Shown piece by piece: positions 1 to 7,008 of a stretch of DNA of 33,649 nucleotides. The translations under genes and the position numbers were made by a program. The notes beneath the pieces were generated by a model that had not been told where the DNA came from, did no database searches, and worked only from the letters and a program-made list of their open reading frames with translations. This stretch comes from DASTHV01 sp035718045 (GTDB lineage Bacteria; Patescibacteriota; Saccharimonadia; Saccharimonadales; UBA10212). The stretch's first letter is position 1. Each line of letters opens with the position of its first letter. Location of the stretch: positions 1-33,649 of the forward strand of contig DASTHV010000021.1 in NCBI GenBank assembly GCA_035718045.1, read 5' to 3'.

Positions 1-518
1 TTGTTCTTTGTGGTGCCAACACCGCTCGATGCCTGGCCGCCACCGCCCGCCGTCTGCGCGGAACCACCGGTTCCGCCTTTAGCGCCCGCGACCACGCCGC
101 TGCTGTTAATGGCCGTGCATCCGGAGTTTGTATTGCAAATAAATGTATCACCTCCTAAACCGCCTCCGGCGGTTCCAGCCGTCCCAACTTTTATAGTTAC
201 GCTGCTGCTGGCCGGCATCGTCACATTCACGGCTTTAGAATAAGCGCCGCCTCCGGCGCCGGCGCCGGATCCCCCTTGGTTGGCAGCGCCATCGGCCCCG
301 CCGCCCCCTCCTCCAACTACTTCTATAGAGTTATTGTAGGGGTTCCAGTCGCTAGGCACCGACCAGCTTGAGCCTGATGTCAAAAAAATAACTGTCGGCG
401 CAGCGTAAGCTTTAGGCGTAATTGCTCCCCACTCTATAGGTAACCAGCTAAAAACAAGCCAAGTTATTATAAACACCCCTAAAAAGGCTGGTTTTACAAA
501 ATATCTGCGGGCCATCAT
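1..518 (-). CDS. Glycine-rich secreted protein (3' end cut by window edge)
   Basis: Reading the minus strand from the ATG at 518 gives an open frame that runs off the left edge after about 172 codons. The N-terminus is MMARRYFVKPAFLGVF followed by a hydrophobic stretch and an AYAAP signal-peptidase-like site. The mature part begins with a TSGSSWSVPSDW-type segment and then turns into Gly/Ala-rich sequence with GGGGGG and GGTGGS runs. This resembles the glycine-rich surface or adhesin-like proteins that begin with a 'SGTWTVPAG...VEVVGGGGGG' segment; function unknown. The start ATG overlaps the TGA of the preceding gene (ATGA), suggesting translational coupling. A GTG at 527 is in frame and could be an alternative start. 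The Cys pair in FICNTNSGC may form a disulfide. Confidence 0.7.
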   Translation of the reverse strand, partial: MMARRYFVKPAFLGVFIITWLVFSWLPIEWGAITPKAYAAPTVIFLTSGSSWSVPSDWNPYNNSIEVVGGGGGGADGAANQGGSGAGAGGGAYSKAVNVTMPASSSVTIKVGTAGTAGGGLGGDTFICNTNSGCTAINSSGVVAGAKGGTGGSAQTAGGGGQASSGVGTTKN

Positions 519-805
519 ATGGGCCACGCCCAGTTTATTGAGCTGTATCCCAGAAAAGTAGCTTTGGTGGGCGGTATGGTTAGACAGTTTATAAGCAGCT
601 TGGAAATATAAGCATTGGCTTGGCACATAGTCAGTAATACGGACGTAAAAGCACAGGCCACATTGTGACCATTAGGCTTGACTACCGGCGGCCGCACCCG
701 TACCGTGACAGTAACTGTCGCGGACGTGGCTGCGTAAACCTTAGGCGGGCCAAGTAAAAACACCGCCAGCAATAGGCTGGCAACCAAAACCCCAAATCCT
801 CGCAC
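515..805 (-). CDS. Small secreted protein of unknown function
   Basis: A 96-residue protein starting at a GTG, 3 nt after the stop of the upstream gene. Residues 1-26 form a signal peptide (LVASLLLAVFLLGPP, cleavage likely after VYAA). The mature part starts with alternating Thr/Val (SATVTVTVRV), then VRPPVVKPNG and two Cys residues (ACAF and TMCQ, plus one in INCL). No family is recognised. The C-terminal third (from about residue 65) reads less like a structured domain than the start, so a truncated or frameshifted ancestor is possible, but nothing in the sequence proves it. It is the third gene of a four-gene minus-strand run of secreted proteins. Confidence 0.55.
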   Translation of the reverse strand: MRGFGVLVASLLLAVFLLGPPKVYAATSATVTVTVRVRPPVVKPNGHNVACAFTSVLLTMCQANAYISKLLINCLTIPPTKATFLGYSSINWAWPI

Positions 806-808
806 ATC

Positions 809-1405
809 CTATATTTTGGTGACGCGGATAGTAAAATGCAAGCGCCGACGCAGCAATATTACGACGACGGCAGCTATCAACAGCCCCGTACCAATATAGG
901 TCCAAGGATCGTACAGTTTATAAAGCGCTGTGATGCGGTTGATCAGGCCGATGAAAAAATTCGATGGTACAACTTTAAAGCTCAGTTTTGTAGCCGCTGC
1001 CACGCCGATTGAAGCGACGCCTTTTTTAACTGTCTTGGCCGGCCGGGCCTCCAGATATGCGAAATAGTCGCCCGCCGGTGTGCTTAGAGGCGGATGGAGC
1101 GTAGGCGTGACTGCCTGAGCCTTCCCTGGAGCCAGCACGAATTGACTTGGCGAAAAACTGAACCACGCCGGATTAGGCTTTAGCTGCGGTTGGGTCTGAT
1201 TCAAAGTAACGGCAAGAGTATAAGTAGCTGTCTGGGTGCCGGTATTGAACACCACTACACTAGGCAGCTTATAAATACTGCCGGATTTGATGGGCTGGCT
1301 GACCGCGATTTTGCCAGTTCCTACACCTACGCCGATTGAAGCCAGAGCCGTAGCCGGCAACACCAATGCCGCAGCAACCACTGCAGCAGCCAGGAGTCTC
1401 TTCAT
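809..1405 (-). CDS. Membrane-anchored extracytoplasmic protein with Ig-like (DUF916/NEW3-like) domain
   Basis: A 198-residue protein. A signal peptide covers residues 1-22 (KRLLAAAVVAAALVLPATALA). A beta-rich domain spans about 30-140, with the pattern 'SGSIYKLPSVVVFNTGTQTATYTL' broken into strands and a later PAGDYFAYLEA segment. This layout is known from DUF916/NEW3-type Ig-like domains of Gram-positive surface proteins. Near the C-terminus a transmembrane helix (IGTGLLIAAVVVILL) is followed by RRRLHF, so the bulk should be outside the cell with the tail inside. It is preceded by a 46-nt gap and another secreted gene, and followed 3 nt later by the next one. The pairing of an Ig-like anchored protein with small secreted partners recalls WxL/DUF916 loci of Firmicutes, but this is analogy only. 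Confidence 0.65.
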   Translation of the reverse strand: MKRLLAAAVVAAALVLPATALASIGVGVGTGKIAVSQPIKSGSIYKLPSVVVFNTGTQTATYTLAVTLNQTQPQLKPNPAWFSFSPSQFVLAPGKAQAVTPTLHPPLSTPAGDYFAYLEARPAKTVKKGVASIGVAAATKLSFKVVPSNFFIGLINRITALYKLYDPWTYIGTGLLIAAVVVILLRRRLHFTIRVTKI

Positions 1406-1451
1406 GCTATAACTCTAGCAGTTTTGAGTCTTCATGGGAAAAAATTTGAGC

Positions 1452-1970
1452 CTAGTGCTGAACGGCTTGGACGGTAAGCGTGATGGTCTTTTGGACGTAA
1501 TCCGTACTGGAAGTCGGCGTATGAATTTTAAGATCGAAATTCTTCGTGCCGGTGGCGGCTACGTTAGTGCCCAGCGACGCGTAGCTGGTAGTCATCGGGG
1601 TCCAGGTGGAACCGCCATCGGTAGAAAAGTCGTGCTCATACTGGTCAGCACCCGGGGTAGCGGCCAGTGTCCAGGTGGTGCCGCCTATGGCGCTCGAGCT
1701 TTCAATGTTAAGATCTTCCGCAACGTTACCATCATTGGTAGCAACCTGCGTATCATTAAGGCCGGTGGCTGTGGTGTCTTTTGTAGAACTTAAATCAAGC
1801 GTGCCGTAAGCTACAGTGCCGCTGGCTACAGAAACCGATATTTTCATAGGAGTGACCGTAGCCGCTACTGTGCCCGTAGTTCCGGCGAGAGCTTTACCGC
1901 TAATCAATAAAGGGGCAATGGCCAACGCTGCCACTAAGGCGCCGGCTGGAATACTTCTGATTACTTTCAT
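1452..1970 (-). CDS. Secreted beta-rich surface protein
   Basis: A 172-residue protein. The start is taken at the ATG at 1970 (MKVIRSIPAG) because a signal peptide begins there (residues 1-29, ending GKALA); 24 upstream in-frame residues are Lys/Asp-rich and unlike a signal sequence. The mature protein is Thr/Ser-rich and beta-strand-like, e.g. TGTVAATVTPMKISVSVASGTV, with a closing TITLTVQAV. It contains no Cys. This is the composition of a secreted structural or adhesive domain; no specific family is recognised. It is the first gene of the secreted cluster running left to the window edge and has a sigma70-like promoter at 2012-2039. The leader before the ATG is A-rich with three GATAAA copies and no clear Shine-Dalgarno site. 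Confidence 0.65.
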   Translation of the reverse strand: MKVIRSIPAGALVAALAIAPLLISGKALAGTTGTVAATVTPMKISVSVASGTVAYGTLDLSSTKDTTATGLNDTQVATNDGNVAEDLNIESSSAIGGTTWTLAATPGADQYEHDFSTDGGSTWTPMTTSYASLGTNVAATGTKNFDLKIHTPTSSTDYVQKTITLTVQAVQH

Positions 1971-2011
1971 GCTTTTATTTTCTTTATCTTTATCTTTATA
2001 ACTATGTTTCA

Positions 2012-2039
2012 ACTTTAGCATAACCGATATCCGTGTCAA
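2012..2039 (-). promoter_or_regulatory. Sigma70-type promoter of the secreted-protein cluster
   Basis: On the minus strand a perfect -35 TTGACA (2039-2034), a 16-nt spacer and a -10 TAAAGT (2017-2012). The predicted start near 2005 leaves a leader of about 35 nt before the ATG at 1970. Confidence 0.5.
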
Positions 2040-2058
2040 CAATAAAGTTGCTCGTCAT

Positions 2059-2538
2059 TTATTTGTGTTTTTTGTGGGGCAAGCGAGCGCCACTGAACCA
2101 AATCAACAGCAGGCTGGCCAACAGGCCGACCCCAAGAATGTAGGGCTGAGCCCTTTGAAGATCGCTCCAAAAAGCCGACTGAGTGACGTCGGCTTGGACA
2201 GCGCCATTAAACATCGGACCGGCTATTACAGCCAGCAAACCGCCCGCACATAGGGCCGGAATAAGCTGCAAGCTGCGTTGGCCTTTGGCGGGAACCGAGC
2301 GGTAGGCAAACAATAAAGTCAAAAGTAGCGGCGCCGCCAGCAGAGCGATGTCCACATTGTTAGATGTCAGCGAGTTAATTCGAGTCTGACCCAGCAGGTG
2401 TTTTATATCGCCGCCAGACAGAGTAATAGCCGCAAAGCCGCCACATAAAGCCAAGAATGCCAACGCGGCGTTACTTTTCAAAAGATAAGTCAAGGCGGCG
2501 GGGACAAGAATCAAAATCGCCAAAAGAACATCGGTCAT
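2059..2538 (-). CDS. Polytopic membrane protein of unknown function
   Basis: A 159-residue protein with about five hydrophobic segments: residues 4-19, 24-42, 62-80, 92-108 and 133-149. It ends in a basic tail (RLPHKKHK). No catalytic motif or family is recognised. There is no Shine-Dalgarno site, but a TAAAAT box lies 6 nt before the ATG, which suggests a leaderless transcript of its own. It sits alone between the secreted cluster and rimK, all on the minus strand. Confidence 0.6.
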   Translation of the reverse strand: MTDVLLAILILVPAALTYLLKSNAALAFLALCGGFAAITLSGGDIKHLLGQTRINSLTSNNVDIALLAAPLLLTLLFAYRSVPAKGQRSLQLIPALCAGGLLAVIAGPMFNGAVQADVTQSAFWSDLQRAQPYILGVGLLASLLLIWFSGARLPHKKHK

Positions 2539-2575
2539 GAGCCAATTTTATCATGAGCGGTATAAATTAGGACTG

Positions 2576-3481
2576 CTAAGCACCGACGCGGTCTTTTTTG
2601 TGGCGGCCTTTGGCGTTGCGTTCTATATACTCGATGATTTTGGTAGCCACGTCGCGGCTGGTCAAAGTTTCTGGCGTTTTAAGGCTAGCGGAAGAGTTGA
2701 CTTCTAAAACTAGGGGGCCACGAGAGCTGCGCATCATGTCCACGCCGCAGATTGGCAAGCCCATGGCTTTGGCGGCCTTAATGGCTGTACGTTCTTCGGC
2801 TTCGGACAATTTAACTTTTTTGCCAACTCCACCCTGATGGGTATTGGAACGAAAGTCATCATCAAGGCTTTGGCGTTTAATGCTAGCGACTACCCGGCCG
2901 CCAACTACCAGTGCGCGGATATCGCTGCCGGTCGATTCTTCCACAAATTCCTGGACCAAAAAGTTTACACCTTCTACGAAAAAGGCCTGCATCACGGCCT
3001 TGGCGGCTTTGCGGGTTTCGGCCAGCACTACGCCGTTGCCATGTGTGCCACGAGCCACCTTAATAATTACTGGCGCGCCGCCGGCTAGCTCGATGACTTC
3101 ATCAAAGTCTGCTGTTTCACGAGCAAATACGGTTTTGGGTACCCCTACCCCAGCTTTAGCTAGTAGCTGATAGGCCCGAAGTTTGTCGCGCGAGCGTACT
3201 ATAGCAATAGAGCTGGCCGTTGTATAAACCCCTTGCATCTCGAATTGGCGGACTACAGCCGAGCCGTATCGGGTATAGCTTTGACCGATTCTAGGTATGA
3301 TGGCGTCAACATTCTCGATTTTCTGGCCTTTGTAATAAACCACTGGATTGCCCTTTTCTACGGCCATGTAACATTTGGCATAGTTAACTATACGGACCGC
3401 ATGTCCGCGAGCTATAGCGACTTCCCTTAACCTGCTAGTGGTATAGTTGGCCGGTCCCTTGGATAGAATTACAATTCTCAT
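2576..3481 (-). CDS. rimK: RimK-type ATP-grasp ligase (ribosomal S6 / poly-glutamate ligase family)
   Basis: A 301-residue protein, the length of E. coli RimK (about 300). The ATG at 3481 is chosen because it starts MRIVILSKGP, has a GGGAG site 6-7 nt upstream and overlaps the stop of the upstream protease gene as ATGA. The pre-ATP-grasp domain is roughly residues 1-90. The ATP-grasp part shows VIIKVARGTHGNGVVLAE and, near the C-terminus, GVDMMRSSRGPLVLEVNSS, matching the metal-binding 'GVDI-x-RS...GP-x-VMEVN' of the family. Known RimK adds glutamate to the C-terminus of ribosomal protein S6 and can make poly-glutamate. Coupling to a RimB-like protease supports the ribosome-modification role, though the substrate is inferred. 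Confidence 0.88.
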   Translation of the reverse strand: MRIVILSKGPANYTTSRLREVAIARGHAVRIVNYAKCYMAVEKGNPVVYYKGQKIENVDAIIPRIGQSYTRYGSAVVRQFEMQGVYTTASSIAIVRSRDKLRAYQLLAKAGVGVPKTVFARETADFDEVIELAGGAPVIIKVARGTHGNGVVLAETRKAAKAVMQAFFVEGVNFLVQEFVEESTGSDIRALVVGGRVVASIKRQSLDDDFRSNTHQGGVGKKVKLSEAEERTAIKAAKAMGLPICGVDMMRSSRGPLVLEVNSSASLKTPETLTSRDVATKIIEYIERNAKGRHKKDRVGA

Positions 3482-3975
3482 TTTTTCTTCTCCCACAACT
3501 CAAATACTTCAAGTTCCTTTCGCATCCGATCTCTTTTACGCTCTTCCAAGTCTTTAAGCGGCGTACCCTTTGATACATCCACTAAAAATTTCCGGTTTAA
3601 CAGTTTACGACCTACGAGTATAGGATACGTTTTTGCGCTCCGGTTAGAAAGGGTAAATGTGCCTTTTATATTCCGCCCACCAAGTTCCAGAGAGAGCTTA
3701 ATGACGTACCTCAGTTCCTTATGGCCAAACGAACTGGCTACGCGGGTTTGCAAATAATTAGGCCGAGTGAAGTTGAGTTCTTTACCAGTATAGTAAGGTG
3801 CTTTCTTACCGAACAGCTTAAACTTGAGCACTCCATTTACTTCGCTGATGTCTGATGCCCAGATTGTTGAAGTATCGGCGCCGGTGTCAATTTTGGCAGG
3901 CACGTCAAAGATTCCCAACTTGGGGAAAGAAACTTTTTCTACCCGACCGATGATAGTTTTACCTTGGCGAGCCAT
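3478..3975 (-). CDS. RimB-like retropepsin (COG4067 'ATP-dependent zinc protease' family)
   Basis: A 165-residue protein. Residues 27-38 read AKIDTGADTSTI: the D-T-G of a retropepsin-type aspartic protease, followed by the Ala-Asp-Thr-Ser stretch typical of COG4067. A second conserved region, PILVGRKLL, lies near residue 120, as in this family. The basic, charged C-terminus (ERKRDRMRKELE) could bind RNA or ribosomes. In Pseudomonas the RimB protease acts with RimK on glutamylated S6; here the same pairing appears as an ATGA overlap with rimK downstream. A good ribosome-binding site (AGAAGG) precedes the ATG. The neighbouring gene on the other strand begins 68 nt away, so the gap holds divergent promoters. 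Confidence 0.82.
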   Translation of the reverse strand: MARQGKTIIGRVEKVSFPKLGIFDVPAKIDTGADTSTIWASDISEVNGVLKFKLFGKKAPYYTGKELNFTRPNYLQTRVASSFGHKELRYVIKLSLELGGRNIKGTFTLSNRSAKTYPILVGRKLLNRKFLVDVSKGTPLKDLEERKRDRMRKELEVFELWEKKK

Positions 3976-3987
3976 TACCTTCTCTTT

Positions 3988-4017
3988 TTGACATTAATGA
4001 TAATAACAGTGTATAAT
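3988..4017 (+). promoter_or_regulatory. Strong sigma70-type promoter of the ATP-grasp gene
   Basis: TTGACA at 3988-3993, an 18-nt spacer, and TATAAT at 4012-4017, both perfect consensus hexamers. It leaves a leader of about 20 nt before the ATG at 4044, with only a weak Shine-Dalgarno match. It lies in the short divergent gap next to the rimB-rimK start. Confidence 0.7.
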
Positions 4018-4043
4018 TATAGAATAATCTAAGCATAAAGTCA

Positions 4044-5267
4044 ATGCCAACTTTCCTTGTTGTCGGTAAAAGATCATTGGGCCTTGCCCGAAGGATTATT
4101 GAACGAGGCGACAATTATATATTACTTCAACAAGCCGATTTGCCGCTAAAAGACGAGGGAGCCAGCGAAATTATGAACGTGGATCTCTTTGACTTAGAGG
4201 CCTTAAAAAAGTTGGCATCCTCGCTTAAAGGCCGGGTTGATGCGGTGCTGTCGGTATTTGAAGAATTTGTGGAAGCGTCGGCAATTTTGGCCGAAAGCTT
4301 AGGCTTGCCCGGCAACCGGCCTGAGGTTGCCAGGCAATCCACGGATAAGGTCTTGATGCGCCAAAAATTATCGGCGACAGCAGTCTGTGTCAACCCAGCC
4401 TTTACAGAGGTTAAGGATCGGAGCCAGTTAGAAGAATTTGCGACTAGCCATGAGTTCCCGCTAGTCTTAAAGCCCGCTAGTCTTATCAAAAGCCTCCTGG
4501 TCACAAAAAGTAATGACTTGAGCGAGTTAGAACAAAATTATACGGCGATTTCTCGGGCTATTGAGCCTATCTACTCCCAATATGCACCAGGCAAAGCGCC
4601 CAAGATAATTCTTGAAGAATTCTTGCAAGGTACCCAGCATTCGGTCGCCGCTTTTGCGGATCGGCGAGGCGAAGTTAAATCGGCCAACGAAATAGCGGAT
4701 ATAGTTACTGCCGCCGAAGCTGGTTTTGAAGATACCTTTTTGTACAGCCGATCTCTGCCCTCCAGGCTCAGCCGGCCAGCACAAGTCAAAGTTATTGAAA
4801 CAGCTACGTCGGCTATGAAGTCTCTGGGACTTAGAAGTTGCCCGGCGCACGTTGAAATCATGTTGACGCCGAAGGGGCCTATGGTAATTGAGATCGCGGC
4901 CCGTATAGGTGGTTACCGGCAGAGAATGTACCAACTGGCCAGCGGGATTGACCTATCAAGTGCCGTGCTAGATACGGCCTTGGGCGCAAAGATAGACCTT
5001 GAATCACGCAAAAACGAGGCTTGCGCCGTGGTGGAGCTATTTCCCAAAAAGATTGGGGCATTCCAAATTATTCGCGGTGAGAATAGGTTGCGCAGATTGG
5101 AATCGTTACACTACTTCAGCGTTAAAAACCAGCCTGGAGATAAAGTTGGTAAATCCTCCGCCGGCTTCAAGGCCGTCGCTGTGATTATATTGCATAACCC
5201 GCAACCAGATCGGCTTAAGCGTGACCTTGAATATATAAATAAAAACGTAGAGGTCGTTACTGTTTAG
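4044..5267 (+). CDS. ATP-grasp carboxylate-amine ligase family protein
   Basis: A 407-residue protein. Residues 1-95 form a Rossmann-like N-terminal part (TFLVVGKRSLGLARRII). The ATP-grasp fold follows with STDKVLMRQKL, FPLVLKPASLIKS and KIILEEFLQG. The metal-binding end is PAHVEIMLTPKGPMVIEIAAR followed by IGG, as in biotin carboxylase / L-amino-acid ligase-like enzymes (Glu ... Glu-x-x-x-Arg-x-G-G). Such enzymes join a carboxylate to an amine through an acyl-phosphate. The product is not predictable from sequence; a dipeptide, peptidoglycan precursor or protein modification are all possible. It has its own promoter and is divergent from rimB-rimK. Its last 11 bp overlap tail to tail with the next ATP-grasp gene. 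Confidence 0.75.
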   Translation: MPTFLVVGKRSLGLARRIIERGDNYILLQQADLPLKDEGASEIMNVDLFDLEALKKLASSLKGRVDAVLSVFEEFVEASAILAESLGLPGNRPEVARQSTDKVLMRQKLSATAVCVNPAFTEVKDRSQLEEFATSHEFPLVLKPASLIKSLLVTKSNDLSELEQNYTAISRAIEPIYSQYAPGKAPKIILEEFLQGTQHSVAAFADRRGEVKSANEIADIVTAAEAGFEDTFLYSRSLPSRLSRPAQVKVIETATSAMKSLGLRSCPAHVEIMLTPKGPMVIEIAARIGGYRQRMYQLASGIDLSSAVLDTALGAKIDLESRKNEACAVVELFPKKIGAFQIIRGENRLRRLESLHYFSVKNQPGDKVGKSSAGFKAVAVIILHNPQPDRLKRDLEYINKNVEVVTV

Positions 5268-6126
5268 CAGCCAGCCGTTGGCCCTTATCAATCAAAAATT
5301 TCACTAGCATCCCGGCTGTATCGACTCCTGTAACCAATTGGGTCCTGGGAAAGAAGCATGGAATATTAACTTCAGCTAAGAAATTATTGTTCTGCTGATC
5401 AATTAAAATATCTACGCCGCCAAAATCAGAATAGAGGGCCTGAACGGCCTTGGTAGCAATCCGCTGCGTCTGGTTTGAGAACTCATGTGGTGTAACTACG
5501 ATTCCAGATACATTTGTCCTGAAATCTTTGAGCGGCTTTTCATAAATTACGCTGTCTATAACCTTGCCACCCAGCACATTGAGCCGAGCGTGGTATTTAA
5601 AATCTATGTACTGCCGCATGATGAATTGGCCTTTTTGAGCAGCCAAATAATCAGATAAAGAGGCCAGGGCTTCAAAACTGTCAGTCCTAATAACTCCGAT
5701 GCCATGACTGCCACCAACCGCTTTTATAATTATGGGGAAGCCGCCTAGATAGTCCGAGTATTTCTCTAGTAAGGTGCGGTCAGTTGGCAGATTAAAAATA
5801 GTTTTTATCGTTGGCAAGCCGCTTTTTTGATGCGTTAAAGCCGAAGTAATTCGCTGGCTCATCGCTACTATCTGGTTCTGATATACTGTGCCGATGTCAC
5901 CCCTTACCAATAATCTGAAGACCATCGATGAGGCCGGATCGGTTGCGACGCGGTACATAGCCGAACCGGGTTTGATATCCGGCGGATCAGAAAAGTCAAA
6001 ACCTTTGCTATCAATTAGCTGATATTCAATCTGGTTGGCAATACAGGCTTTTTTAATTAACTCAAGCGTAATCTCATCATCTCGGTTGGGCCAATCAGTA
6101 TTAGCTACACAATAGAATTTGTTCAA
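5257..6126 (-). CDS. Second RimK-like ATP-grasp ligase
   Basis: A 289-residue protein starting at a TTG, supported by GGAG 8 nt upstream. ATP-grasp signatures are FPIIIKAVGGSHGIGVIRTD (nucleotide binding) and FGGVDILIDQQNNNFLAEVN (metal-binding Glu/Asn). These match the RimK/LysX branch more than the biotin-carboxylase-like neighbour. The N-terminal region (residues 1-100) is the pre-ATP-grasp domain but has diverged from RimK, so it should have another acceptor. The C-terminus reads LIDKGQRLAAKQ. It is convergent with, and overlaps by 11 bp, the upstream ATP-grasp gene. Three ATP-grasp ligases within 3.6 kb make a shared modification or small-peptide pathway plausible, but unproven. Confidence 0.75.
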   Translation of the reverse strand: MNKFYCVANTDWPNRDDEITLELIKKACIANQIEYQLIDSKGFDFSDPPDIKPGSAMYRVATDPASSMVFRLLVRGDIGTVYQNQIVAMSQRITSALTHQKSGLPTIKTIFNLPTDRTLLEKYSDYLGGFPIIIKAVGGSHGIGVIRTDSFEALASLSDYLAAQKGQFIMRQYIDFKYHARLNVLGGKVIDSVIYEKPLKDFRTNVSGIVVTPHEFSNQTQRIATKAVQALYSDFGGVDILIDQQNNNFLAEVNIPCFFPRTQLVTGVDTAGMLVKFLIDKGQRLAAKQ

Positions 6127-6200
6127 TTCAGCAACTCCGCCTATAAGTAACTAAATGATACTTGGTTAATAGCTGCTCGTAAACAGATTAAGCTTAGGGG

Positions 6201-6311
6201 CTATTTTTGATGATGGAGCACTTCTGTGAATACGAAGTAAATCACGGCCGCCACGATTAGCAAAAACAAGATCAGCATGGGTATGAAGCCGCCGGAGTTT
6301 TTATGGGTCAT
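6201..6311 (-). CDS. 36-residue membrane microprotein
   Basis: A short open frame from ATG at 6311 to TAG at 6201: MTHKNSGGFIPM, then a hydrophobic helix (LILFLLIVAAVIYFV), then FTEVLHHQK. The single helix with polar ends, 20-odd residues long and flanked by charged residues, looks like a real small membrane protein rather than a chance frame. A GGAAA lies close before the ATG as a possible ribosome-binding site. No family is recognised. It lies in an otherwise empty 280-bp gap between two larger genes. Confidence 0.45.
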   Translation of the reverse strand: MTHKNSGGFIPMLILFLLIVAAVIYFVFTEVLHHQK

Positions 6312-6405
6312 TTTCCATAATTATATGCATAAGCGTTTGGCTTTGAAAAGAGTATTGTTAGCTTGTTTACATTAACGGTCAGTGTCGGAGGGTACACTAT
6401 ATTAA

Positions 6406-7008
6406 GTGAGGTTATTTAACTTGGTTAGCATTGAGGAAGATTACCGCAAGAGTCTGAAGCTGTTTGGCCCGGGGCCTAAGGCTCTACTATGGTGGGATTA
6501 CCGGTCTATGGCGATCCGGTTCAGAGAGCTAGTTAAGGAAGTACCCGTAGAAGGCCGGTCTATAATGGATGCCGGTTGCGGGATGGGTGATTTGCTGCCT
6601 TATCTGTACGCCAAATCGACTGATTTCCGGTACCTCGGGGTAGATTCTAACAAAGAGTTCATTAAAATCGCTAAGCAGCGTTATGAAGGCCACGAGTTCC
6701 GGCCGGGTGATCCATTTAACGGTATTGTCGGCAATTTTGACGTGGTCATCTCTTCCGGAGTAATGAATGGGAATGTTGAAGGTTGGCTAAAGAAGCGCAA
6801 AGCCATGATCGCTAATTTGTTTAAACAAGCCGACCAAACATTAGCCTTTAATATGGCCGGCGGCTTAAAGCCGATTCCCGATGACAGTTTGATAGCCTAT
6901 GCCGACGCCCACGAAATTTTTGAATACTGCAAGACAATGACCAATAAAGTAGTACTGAAAACCGACTATCTGGATAAGGATTTTACGATAGTAATGTCTA
7001 AGGCTTAG
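6406..7008 (+). CDS. Class I SAM-dependent methyltransferase
   Basis: A 200-residue protein. Motif I is SIMDAGCGMGDLLPYL at about residues 52-67 (D-x-G-C-G-x-G), with an acidic ribose-binding position in YLGVDSNKEF and a later FDVVISSGV as motif II. This fold transfers methyl from S-adenosylmethionine; the acceptor cannot be read from the sequence. The start is a GTG at 6406, directly after an in-frame TAA. A TACACT box at 6393-6398 lies 7 nt before it, suggesting a leaderless mRNA. A GGAGGG at 6387-6392 is 13 nt away, rather far for a ribosome-binding site. The end overlaps the convergent dnaJ by 4 bp. Confidence 0.8.
   Translation: MRLFNLVSIEEDYRKSLKLFGPGPKALLWWDYRSMAIRFRELVKEVPVEGRSIMDAGCGMGDLLPYLYAKSTDFRYLGVDSNKEFIKIAKQRYEGHEFRPGDPFNGIVGNFDVVISSGVMNGNVEGWLKKRKAMIANLFKQADQTLAFNMAGGLKPIPDDSLIAYADAHEIFEYCKTMTNKVVLKTDYLDKDFTIVMSKA

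Noticed and set aside
1434..1793. Plus-strand open frame of 119 codons
   Set aside because: It lies opposite the secreted-protein gene at 1452-1970, has Gly/Arg-rich composition typical of an antisense shadow, and has no promoter or ribosome-binding site.
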